Shown piece by piece: positions 6,601-18,600 of a stretch of DNA of 48,615 bases. How positions within the stretch are numbered: the stretch's first letter is position 1; each line of letters opens with the position of its first letter. The DNA lies in IMG/VR virus record IMGVR_UViG_3300044630_001938, positions 1-48,615 of that record. One strand, written 5' to 3'. A program made the translations under genes and the position numbers. The DNA comes from a virus. The notes beneath the pieces were generated by a model. That model ran no database searches. It worked only from the letters and a program-made list of their open reading frames with translations, and was not told the origin of the DNA.

Positions 6601-9600
6601 GCCTCATAGAGTGCATCCCTGTGCTTCGACTTGGTCGAATGGTTTATGTAGGCAAGCGGAGCAGAGACGTTTTCTTTTGCGGCCTCCTTTTCTTGAATGA
6701 GACGCTCGGTCTGCTTGAACTCAGAGACAAGCGACGTGGATGCCGCTTCCTCGAACGTCGAGCCAAGCATGGCATCCTTCTTGGGACCGAACGTAGAGCC
6801 CTGATAAGGGTCAGACTGGAGTTCCTCGATGCCAAGGACGGCGATGCTATCACGGCTGAGTTGAAGCGAACTGGCCACCTCAGCAATCGGTGCGTTGGCA
6901 CGATGGTATGCCGTGACGATGACGTCGCTATGTCGAGCGTGTCCTAGTTGCATTGTTCCAGACGGCGTGCTCTTGTGGCCGCTGTTGCGGGTGGCTTCCT
7001 TTGCCAACTGCCTCACGGACATGATTCTCTTGGCCGACTTGTGCTGCCTGAGGAGTGATTCCTTCCTGACGGGGTCAACCTCTGCTTCTGCTAGGGCCAT
7101 CAGGCTACTCACGTACGCATTGCCCTTCTGGGTCTCAAGGTCGGTGTAGAGAGTGTCCCATCTGTAGGAGCCGATTCCGCTGGTGTAGCCTGCGTAGTCG
7201 GGAACGGTGTCAATTGTGGACAAGCCGTACCTATTAGAATCGCCGCTGATAATCTGGTTCTCCACGCCAGCGAGGGTCACACGCCTAGGCGATTCGGCAG
7301 GCCTTTCAGCCGTGGTAGCCTTGAGCGAGAGACCCCAGTTCGAGATGTCGTTGAGCGTGGTGTCAGAACTCCTGAAGTCTGCGATGGCTAGGTCGAATCC
7401 TGCCACCCTAGCCGAAGCCTCGAGCCTAGCCCTAGCGAAGGCGTCATTGAACAGGTGCCTGTAGGTGGCCATGACAGGCTCCGTGATTGCGTCGAACGCC
7501 CTGAAGTTCGCTTCCACATCCGAAATGGCTTGGAACTTTCCGCTTGGCTGTAAGTGGCGAGGGTCTGAAGCGTTCTCGAGAAGGTCGGGGCGTGAGCCGA
7601 TTTTCTCAGCCCTGTCCTTTTCGTAGAACTGTTCGAGTGCCGCCTTGAGGGAGTCGTCGTGCATCTTACGGATGCTTGCGAGGTATGCGACCATCTCTCC
7701 CTTTTGGTCTTCTGGTGCGGTTTCGATTGCGGCTTCGATTGCCTTGAGGTGCCTGTTGCGTTCGGACAGCAACCTGCTTGCGGCGGACCTGATGGCCACG
7801 GTAGGCGAGTTGATGTTGGTCACATAAGGTGTGGTCGACTGCTCATGGCTTACCCTTCCAGTCGTCGGGTACATTGCCCAGATAAACTTGGCCACCTCTT
7901 CCTTGGAAATCTTGTGCTCTTTATTGTCGTAGAGGAACTCGGCCAATCCCAAGACACGCATTTCGGCCTTGGACACCTGATTCTCCATGAACATCTCGTA
8001 CCACTCGTTGCCAGTCGCAACGTCGACGGCCTTCTTTACTTTTTTAAGGGCACCAGACTTGTTCCTCTCCATCATCGGAACCAAGCCAGTCCTGAGGACG
8101 GAGAGGACCTTCGGTGCGAACTGGATGTAGGAACCGCCGACGGCGAACTGTAGGCCCTGCCTGATGTCGTGCTCGTAAACACCTACGTCGCCAACGGAAA
8201 GGTTGATTCTTTCCCTGCTAGGTGCCGTGCCAGTGACCGCTTCGGTCCTGAGTAGCATGTCCTGAACAGCCTTTGCTTCGGCACGGGTTGCGAACGTCTT
8301 GTCGATGTTGCCGACGTGATAGACGGAATCGGCGGTGAAGATTGGTTTGTCTTCGCCGTTGTAAGTGGCTGAGTCTTCGCTGACGAAATCGTCGGCAAAC
8401 CTCAAGCCGTTGTAGATGTTGGCCTTTCCGCTGGTGGTAGAATGGGCCATCTGCTTGTCCATATCCTCCAGCCTGAATTGACCTTCCCTGAAAAGTATGG
8501 AAGGAATCTCTGCTTCGATTCCGCCCTGAGCCACCCTGTCAGCATAGGCCTTGGCTTCTGCCTCGGTCCTGAATGAATTGACCTTTCTGGTCTTTACTGG
8601 GTTTCCAGCGGCATCGACGCCACTGACGACGTTGTGTCCTACAAGATAGCCGCTCTTGTCGCTCTTTCGGATGATGCTGACGTCGGCCTTGCTCTTGCCA
8701 TCCCATGCGTACCTTTGAAGGTGCGGGGAGTTGGGCATGATAAGGTCGATGACGGCGGACCTGTCTCCGTTGAGTGCTATGGAACGTTCGACATCTGGCA
8801 TGAAGTATCCGCCTTCAGAGGTGGACAGCCTTTCATGCAATTTGCCCAAATCTCCGAAGACATTAGGCATGAGCAGGCCATACCTGTTGATGGAGTTCTG
8901 CATGTGCTGGACGAGGTTTCCTGCATCAGAGCCTTCCGCCCTAAGGACAGGGTATCCTAGGTCCGAACGGCTTGTGGCGTTCGTCCTGTTGTCGACCTTC
9001 ATGGCGAGGAAGTTATCCACGGCGGACCTGACGTTCCTCAGTTCATTAGGCGTCAGATAGCCTTGAACATGGGGGCTTCCGTCAGCCAATGCGGAGGTAG
9101 AGCCCCTCTTGAAATCATCAGACTGCCATGCCCTAAGGTACCCCACCGCATTCAGGAGTATGCTGTTGTGCGTGACCTGAGTGTAGAACGCCGCTTGGAT
9201 GTCCTCCAGCGTGGCGTTTGCTGGCAGGATGACGGTGACATAGCCATCTTCTGGGCTGGCCATGGAATTCAATTCGGCCATGGCGACGACCCTGCTCACC
9301 TCTGCGTCGTCATTCTTGAACTCTGGGAACTCCATGACTTCGCTGTCCTGCATAATCCTCTGGTATGCATCGAAGACGGCATCGTTCTTGTTTCCGTATT
9401 TTGCTAGGTAACTCGCAGACATCTTCCTAGTGTTCACGCCGCCATAGACACGCTTAACTATGGCCTTGGCACCCGCTTCGTACTGAAGCCTTACGACGGG
9501 GTCGGTGAAGTCCATGTACGAAGCCGCACGGCGTCCTATGTCGGTCTTGCTCTTCTCATGGTAGAAACGCCTCAGGATAGAGAGCGGGGACATGGGGATT

Positions 9601-12600
9601 AAGGTGCCAGACTCTACATCCCATCCGAGCGTACGCCTGTGGGACATGCCCATAGCCGTGATGTATTCCGTTCCCTGAGAGGCGTCCAGATAGCCCCCTA
9701 TGTTGGTATCGGGTGAGATGTTCAGCATGATGCGTCCGTCTTCGAGACGCTTCCATGCGAAACCTAGGCTGGGCCTGTCTCTTTCGGACGTGCGGGAAGA
9801 GACGAACGACTGTCCGCTGAAAGCAATCGCAACAGGGTCCTGAAGATAGAAGGCTTCCGCCCTCTTTTCCTTGGAACTGACGCCGATGAAGGCACTGCTG
9901 ACACGCTTAGTGGACGTAAACCTTGCAGGCTGGACGGAAAGTTCCGTGGTGCCCATCTGCTCGGCGGCGGCGGCGAGCCTGTTGACCATGAGTTTCCTTC
10001 TGGCTACGGCACCGATGGGGTATTTCCTAGTCTGTAGCGACACAACGTTTCTCTTTTCGCCATTGCCGACGAAATGAGGAGCGATTGCACCTTGTTCTTC
10101 CCCTGTATGCTTGTACCAAGCGTCCTTTATGCCCGTCGCCATGCCGTCGTTATCAATTTGAAGGTACTCCGTCCTTGCCTCGTCGGTGTATTTTGCGATG
10201 GCGTCGTACAGGCTGATGGGCCCAGAGATGACGCTCACCCTATTGTTCACCCCCATGTTAATCTTACTACGAATGTCCGTTTGGCTGATTGAGGCCCTGC
10301 TCCTTTGCGTTCCCAATGCACTTCCAAAGCCAGCCTCCTGCATGTAGGTTTCGGTGGCGACTGAATCCACGTCAAAACCCTTGTCCTTAAGACGCCTGTA
10401 CGAAGGCATTGGCCTTGCGTAAACCAAGGAATCACTGTCTGCCACGTATTCACGGGACCTGTTTCTGACACGGCCAGAGGTGGAGTAAGGATGCCTATTC
10501 GGCAACCTAGTCTCTATCTCCTTAGCGGCGGCGAGTCCGAAGAAGACGCCACGCCACATGTCGACCTCAAGGGCGGATGCCCTGATTCGCTCGTGCATGT
10601 ACTTGTTGACGTCGGCACTCTTGCCCCTCGGAGAGTCCTTGGTGTAAAGTTGGCTGTCTCCGAAGGCGTCGTCGAATCCGTGGATGGCACCAAGTTCGTT
10701 GGCCTTGTTCAGCCTTTCCGCTCTTTCTGGGTGCTCCATCGCCAAGATGTGGGTGTTGAGCATGTTCATCCTAAGCACCACGCCGTCGACTACGCTGGCA
10801 CCAGAGCACTCGTAAATAAGCCTTTGGAGGTATCCAGAGTCTTGGCTGGCAATCCATTCGGTAAGTTTCTGATTGAACGCCGCCCTCTGTGCTGGGTCCC
10901 TCATGTCAGCGGTCTTGGCACTTTCGACCAGTTCGCTGAACTTCTCGGTCATCAGGCCCCCACGCTTGTGCATGACGGAAGTACCTTCAGTGACGGGGAA
11001 TCCGAGCGTATCATGAGCGAGCACGTAAGGTGCAAGCATGAGGCCCAAGACGCCGTGATTGAGTTTAGGACCGCTCAGGTACTTGTTCTTGGTCATCTCA
11101 GAGCCGCTGAAGATGCCGCCCGTCTGATAGTCCGAGTTTATCTGGTCACGCAGGTTGCTCGTGGCAAACTGGATGAGGTCTGTAGTTCCTTCGGCCATCA
11201 GGTCATGATACGACAGGAACATGTTGTGGCTTGCGTACATCTGTCCGCCCACGACTATCCAGACATTGTTGGGCATGACGGATGACAATCCAGCGGCCTC
11301 CTGACCATCGGGAGAAAGCCTTTCCAGATAGGACAGCATCACTGGGTTTTGCCTATTGGGAGACAGAACCATGGTGTCATTGTTCATCACTGCGGAACCA
11401 ATCAGGCCAGTGACTACGCCTTCGATGGAGTGTGCCGTGGTGTTTATGGCCCTAGCAACCTCCTGCGGCAGGCCCTGCTCGGAGCCGACATCAGGGAAGA
11501 TAGCCGACGTGGGCTGGTCTGGCTCGGCGATGGACAGGTCCAAGTCCACGAACGACTTGTCCTTGATGGTTATCAGGGAGGCACCTGCGACGATGGTTGA
11601 GGCGTTGTTGACGAACCTATGAGGCGTCATCACCTCGATGGGTGCGGTATTGTTGGGTAGCCTATACACCCCGTTCTTGTCGATAGCCACTCCGCCAAAT
11701 GCGTTTGCATGTGCGGCGAATGAGTCCAACTGCATTTCAAGGACGGAACTAATGTCCTTTTCTTCGGCTTTGGCCATTTCATACCTGCGGTCAAGACGCC
11801 CGATTATGTCCTCAAAGGCCGCATCTTGCGTAAGGCCTTCCTGCATGAGCCTATCGACCTCCCCGAGGACCTCACGGGAGTTCCACTCACTCTCAAGGAT
11901 GTTTTGTCTGGTTTCTCCAGCCTGAAGGCCCATGTGCATCCTCGTGACCCTTTCCTTCATGTCTCGGACGTTGTCCTTCCTGTTCTGAACTATTTCAACG
12001 TACGAACGCATCCTCCCCATCATTCCGCCGAAATCGCCTTCTGACCAGTTGCTATGCTGAATCCTGAACTGGTCCTGCAAGTCATGGAAACTTCCAGTAA
12101 GATAGTCGGACAAGCCCTTGCCTGTGTTGCGAGACGAGTCGTTGTATTCTTCTGCGGCAGTGAGGATGGTCCTTTCCTTCCTGTTCATGGCCATGGCAGG
12201 ACTCAACTCCAAGCCTAACTCACGCCTTGCCAATCCCTCCTGAGGAATGGTTCCAAACAGGAAATTGCCATGCAACATGTGTAGCGAGGGCATGAATCCC
12301 TGCACAGGGATAGGAACATTGGGCCTAAGCCTTTGGTTGTAGCCTCCAGATTCCCTAATGCTTGCGGCATGCGACGTTTCTCCGTAGATTCTTCCAAGTC
12401 CACGAATGGTGGATTCGGTTACGTTGATGGTGGAGTCGAATCCTCCAACCATGCCGTAAGTCTCGGTCTGGGTCGCCCTGCTACCAGAGTACTGGTCCAT
12501 GTAGGAAATTCTGAGTGCGGCGATTTCCACCTCTTCCATCATGGCCATCCAAAGTACCTTGGCTTTATTCGGGTCCTTCTTGTTCTGCTCGATGATGGAC

Positions 12601-15600
12601 TCGTAGGCCTTTTCCATGACTGGCTCCATCAGCACGGCCAGCCTAGAAAGCCTTTCATTCATGGCGTCCGCACGTTCTGATGCGATTTGCGGGTCCATGT
12701 TCATGCCATGTCCGACGATTCTCTGGTTTACGCCTTTGCTAATCCTTTCCCTGAATGCCTTGATGTCATCAAGAGGGATTCCAGCCTCTGCGGCGGCCTC
12801 AAACATGGGGGCCTCGAAAGAAATGTGGCCACCAGAAACCTTGAACCTGCCGTAAGTGTATTCCTTGTTTCCTCCAGCAAACGGAAGACTCCTGTTTCCG
12901 TTCCTGTTGACGAAGAGGATGTTCTTAACAGCCGACTTGGCCAACTGAGGATAAAGTTTAATAATCCTCATCTTCATCTCCTTGGTAATCGTCCTGCCCT
13001 CGACGTTCTTTGCCCTGTTGGTTCCGATGTTGGTTTCGGATACGTTGTACAACATCTCCAAGTCGGAGTGGTTGTACGCCATGAGGTTAAGCAGGTCGTT
13101 CTTGGTGAGGACCTTTTCTTGGTCTAGCCTGCCGACGATACTGTCAAGTAGCACTAGGTCTGCGGACTCCTTGCTGTATTCGCCGAGAAGCCCCTTGATT
13201 TCGCTTACCTTGAAGACGGGGGGAAATTCATCTCCAGCGACCTTGTCCATGACGGAGTTTCCAAGGCTGAGGATGTCTTCGCTTTCAATCTTGATGCCAG
13301 CAATTTCGGCTATCTCTCCGATGGTGTAGGTTCCGCTTTCTTTCTGGACGTTGTAGAGAGGATAGGCCGTGCGATTGACGCCTTCCTGCAAGGTGGTAGG
13401 CCTGAACTTCTTGGACAACCTAGCGACGGCGTCGTTGAAATCCCCAGAGACCACATAGTTTCCAGTCACGAGGGTCATCTTGCCGTCAACGACTTCCCAG
13501 CCCTTTTGGCTTACAAGGAACCTTCTGATGTTGGTGAATTCGGCGTTGGACTTGGCCAGCAGGAACCTTGATAGGGCGAACTTGCCGAGCAATGTGAATG
13601 CGTTGTTATCTGCGTAATCCTTGGACTCGCCGATGCCACCGATGGACATCATGACCGTCCTTACTGGACTCACATAGCCCTTATCAAAGGCATCAAACGA
13701 AGCAGTCTGCTTCTCCATGAGGCCTTTTGTCGTTTCCACCGTGGACGAATCCATGGCCTTTTGAATGATGCCCAGCACGGAGCCCTGAGGAAGGATGTCT
13801 TCCGTAAAGGTCCTCGGGCTCTTGGACAACTCTTCCTGCGTAAGCATACGCCTGCTCTCGGTCTCACGAGCCATCCTTTCGGACGGCGTCATGATGTAGT
13901 CCAAGTCTACGAAGTCCTCGAATGCCTGCCTGATGAGCAACTTACGCTGTTGCGGCGTAGCCTTTTCAATGGCGACGACGCTCCTGACGAGACCTAGGGC
14001 CGAGGTAGCCGCCCTGAAATCCACGTCGAAGTGCATGTTGGCGGAGTAACTCGGGTACTTGCTCCTGATTTCCTCTCTGACGGCCATCATCTCCTTGTAG
14101 GTGGTCAGGGCGTCATGAACGCTTTCCACGCCTTCCTGTGCTCTGTCCAATGCAAGCATCCTACGTGAAATGCCCTCATCCATCCTGCCTGCGTCAACCT
14201 CAGCGGCCACGAAGGCGGACAGGTTGCGGACGGCGGTCTTGAGAAGCGGCTTTGCGTTACTGCTAAGTTCCCTGAATACGGGCGAGTCCTTAGCCAATGC
14301 AATCCTGCTGGCCAAGGCGTTGACATCCTTGGTTGCGGTAATGTCGGCGTCGGACCAGATGGAGTTCTGCTTCATGGCCTTGCCGATAACATCGGCGTCG
14401 GCGAAGTTCGTCCTGACGCCAAGCAGGTTGGCGAAGTGGCCGATGGCGACCTCTTTGTTCAGGTTAAAGAAATGGCCGTGCTCGGAGTCCATGTTGGCCA
14501 TGTACTGTAGCACGTGCTGTGCTTCGTGCAGGACGATGGACGCCAAGGGATTCTGCTCGATGTGCTTGGCGGAAGCGGACTGTGGGTCGCTGAAGATGAG
14601 ACCTTCTGGGTCGTTCTTCATGTTCAGTTCCGAGTTGGCGAAAGACCTGACGCCGAGTTCGATGATGTGCTCTCCGTTGGGAAGGGTTACGGCGGAACCG
14701 CCATGGCCGTCCACCCACTTGACCCTGACGTCACGCATCTCAGGGTAGTAGTAGTACATGGACTCATGCCCGAACACCTTGCCGAGCGTCGTCTCCTTGC
14801 CGATTTGCTTGTGCCGAGGGATGTACTTCTCGGACTTGGGGTCAGCCGCCCTACGCTTGACCTCGAATGCGTAGTCGGAGAATGCCTGCTCTGCGTCGGG
14901 CATGCCAGCAAAGGGAAGCAGGTGTGCCTTGCCCTGCGATGCCGCAAGGTCTAGGTAGGCGTCGGCATCAGAGAACTCGAAGGCTAAGATGCTCCTGTTT
15001 CCGAACCTTATTTCCTTGGCAAGGCCAGTGCGGATTACTTCCTCACGCCTATTGGGCTTGAGTGCATCTACTCCGCCGATGGAGAAACTCCTGTTGTATG
15101 TCTGCTCTGAGGCGTCATGGAACTTCTTCTGACGGGCACGGCTTGCCTCGACACGCTTGGCGAGCGACCCCGCATCGTAGCCGAACAGCCTGTGGAACTG
15201 AGAGGAGGTGCCGTGCTGGTAATGAAGTTCAATCAGCGTAGTATCTCCGCCGACATCCCATAGCCCAGAGGCCATGGTGTTGTGGTCGGCGACTGCTTCG
15301 TGCCAATAAGCGGTGGAAGCGTTCTTGAGTTCTGCCTGATAGGCAGGCTTGGCCATGTTCTCAGGGGTGCCATACCTGCTCTTGAACCTAGCCTGAGCGG
15401 AGTTCTCGTCAGCCGCCAAGGCAAGTTTCCTGAACGAAATAGCACTTTCGAGCGAGGCTTGATTGCCAGAGTCTAGGGCGATGTCAAAGAGCCCCTGTGC
15501 GAGGGTCAGCGGGTTGTTGTCCTTTGCGAACTCAGTCCATACCTTGACCACGTGCTCGTCCGCACCACTCACGGAGGACACGAGCGTGTAAGAAAGGTCT

Positions 15601-18600
15601 TTTGCTATGTTAGGCAACTCGGACTTCCCGAACCTAGCACCAGTAACGTAGTCTACAATCGTGTTAGGCAGGGCGGAGAACTGCGGCAGGGGAGCCAGAC
15701 GCTTCGCCCTATTCTCCATGACGTTAGTCGGGGCCTCGGTGCCGCCCCTTACGGCGAGTCTGTTGCTTACGGAGATGTTAAAGACGATTCCTTCTCCAGT
15801 AGCGATGGAACTCTTGGAGCCTCCTTGGCCGACGCCTTCATACCTGATGGAGATGAAGTTACCCCTCCTAGAACTTTCGGCGATAGGGCTGATGCTTGGG
15901 ATTACCCTAGTTCCACCAGCACTGGCCCTAGGATTCGGGCCAGCCTTCATCATGCCAGACGGGTCAATGCCTTTCGCAAGGTACTGAAGGTCGGAGTACT
16001 CCTGATGGAGTGCGTGGTTGAAATAAGTCTTTGCCACGAAACTGACATCTCCACGCTGGGACTCTGGGAGGGAGTTCATGAACTTCTCGAAAGCCTTTGC
16101 ATGGACGGAGTAGTCCTTGTTGGCCGAGATGAACACGGACAGGCCGTCAGAGTTCTGAATGGGCACAGCCACCCCTTCTTTGTCGACCAAGTTCAACTGC
16201 CTAAGGGCTTCGACAACATTCTTGTTCCTAGACCACTGGCCGTTGAATGCACGGTCCAGCGTCTGGATTACCTTATTTGACGCATCTTGATTGTACTTGG
16301 ACTTGATGATTTCACCAAGCAGGTTCCTTATGTCTGCGTCGTTGCTGGAGTCCCTAATCTGCTCCCACTTGGGCTCTTTGGAATCCTCGCACCATTCATG
16401 TCTAGCGACCACGTCGTCGTATGCGGCCTTGTAGGTCTGTGGAAGTTCCTTGCCCTCGAGCCTAGGGTCGGAAAGCAACTTCCAGCCTTCCGCTACGGCC
16501 TGCTGGAACTGCCTGTTCTCTAGGTTAAGGCTATCGACCCTCTTGGTTACAGAGGAAGTAAGGAGGTTCCCGTCGTGATAGGAACGTGCAATCTTGCTCA
16601 GGTGCGATTCGAGCAGGTTGCTGAATACCTCTTCGGACTTCTGCCTAGACAAGCCATCAAAGAAGGTCTTGTCGAAAGTTATGACGGGAAGCATGTCGTA
16701 CATTTGACCTTCTACTTCCATCGGCGAACCTAGGTTTGCGAAGTCGACCTTCTTCCTATCGGGAGGCATGTCGTCTTCCCTAATCCTGATGCCTTCAAAG
16801 AACCTTTCTGGTAGCCCGTTGCTCAGTGCGTAAGCCTTGAACTTCTTCCTTTCGGATTCTGGGTAGAAATCCATGAGGCCCATTCCGTTGCCCCTCATGC
16901 GGGTGTCCGTAATCTTCCTTACGAATTCGTCTGGTCCGTTACGCTCAAGCGTAATGCCGACTCCATTCTCTGCCACTCCTTCGACGGACAGGTTGCCCCT
17001 AGCCTTCAGAATCTTGGACTGGTGGTAGTTAAGTTTGTCCTCTTGAATCCTCTTGAGCCTTTCGGGCCTGTTCATCTGCGACCACTGCTCGTCCGTAGGA
17101 AGGGCCAGCACGTCGGCGGCGTCCATGTCCTTCCTGAGGTGCTTTTGTGCCGCCTTGAATGCCTTGTCCTTGTCTACGTACCTGCCTACCAGTCCGCCAA
17201 AGGGGCTGAACACCTTCCAGCCGCTAGACTCGCTGTTACGTTCACGGATTACCCTGTAGCCCTGTCCGTTGCCGAACATGTTGGCCGAGATTTCCTCAAA
17301 GCCAGCCGTCGACAAGTTACGCCTGAGAGGCTCATAGGACCTGCCATTATGGTAGGGGAACGGTGCGGCGGAGAGTTTCTCGACGCCTACGAGGTTCTCC
17401 AACTTCAGGGAATGGATGGGGAAGTTGGGATTCTCGTGGCTACTGAAGTAACCCTCACGAGGCGGGTTGATGTACGATTCGTCCTTCCTCTTGCTGGCAC
17501 CGAACGTCTCATACATGATGTCCCTCACCTTTTCTGCATCAGCACCGAACTTGGTCCTGAAAAGGGTGGCCGAATCCACACGGGAGGACGGGTCCCTGAG
17601 GAAGTTAAGGAGGTATGCGTGGAAGTCCGCATTGAAGTCTCCTAGGTTGGTCCAGAGGGCTTTTACGTCTGGGCGGGACCAAGTCTTAATCTGCCTGCGG
17701 TGAACGGCAGTGTAGTCCATGACCGTGGCGGTGAAGCCGCCCCTAGGAGACCTTAGTCCCTTTCCGCTTCCGTCTGTGGTCCTGTAGTAGACCTTGAGTT
17801 CAAATGGAACGAACACCCTGTTCGTGGCAGGAACGTCGTCGCCAAAGATACGCCTGAAGATGTTTCCAGACACCGTGCGGTGGCTGTCGCCGATGTTGAT
17901 GGCGTAGACAAGGTTGCTGGTGGCGAATCCGCTGGACTCATACTGCATGTAGGTATCCCTGAAGACCTTGGCAACACGGCCAGATTCTGGGTCTAGGAAG
18001 CCGCCATCAACGAAGGCGTCGATGACCTCGTCCTTCATGGTGTAGACGTCAGCCGTCCTGTTGCCGTGCTCGTCGACGGTAATTTTGGGCTTAAGGTTGT
18101 CAGGGAGGGCGTCGATGACGTCGAACGCACCCTTGGCGTTATTGGAGGACATCTCGTTCCTCTCCTTCTCGCCCTTGAGGGTGGCACCATTGCCACTCAT
18201 GTTGAACAAGAACTCCTTGCGATGCTTCTTGGCGATGGCCAACTGCATCTCGGGAGACAACTTGCCGACAGGACCGTCGTTCGTGTTGCGAGCGGCTTGG
18301 ACCATGTTCTTCAGCAGGTTGTCCATCTCTGGCCATCTGTAGTAGACGCCGTCGTCGTAAACCATGGCTTGGACGGTGGGCGTTCCATCCTTGGTCAGGG
18401 GGCCTCCGTGCTTTGCCATGACGCCAGCAAGTTCCAATTCGGTCTGCATCCTAGCGAGACGCTCGGTGTACTTGCGTTCAAAGTACATCCTGAGGGGCTT
18501 TTCCTCTGGCGTCAGGACCAAGTCCTGTAAGTTGGTGTGAATGAACATGTTTTCGGCATGTCCAGAGACGAACTCCTCAAAGATGTACCTTAGGGGGGCC

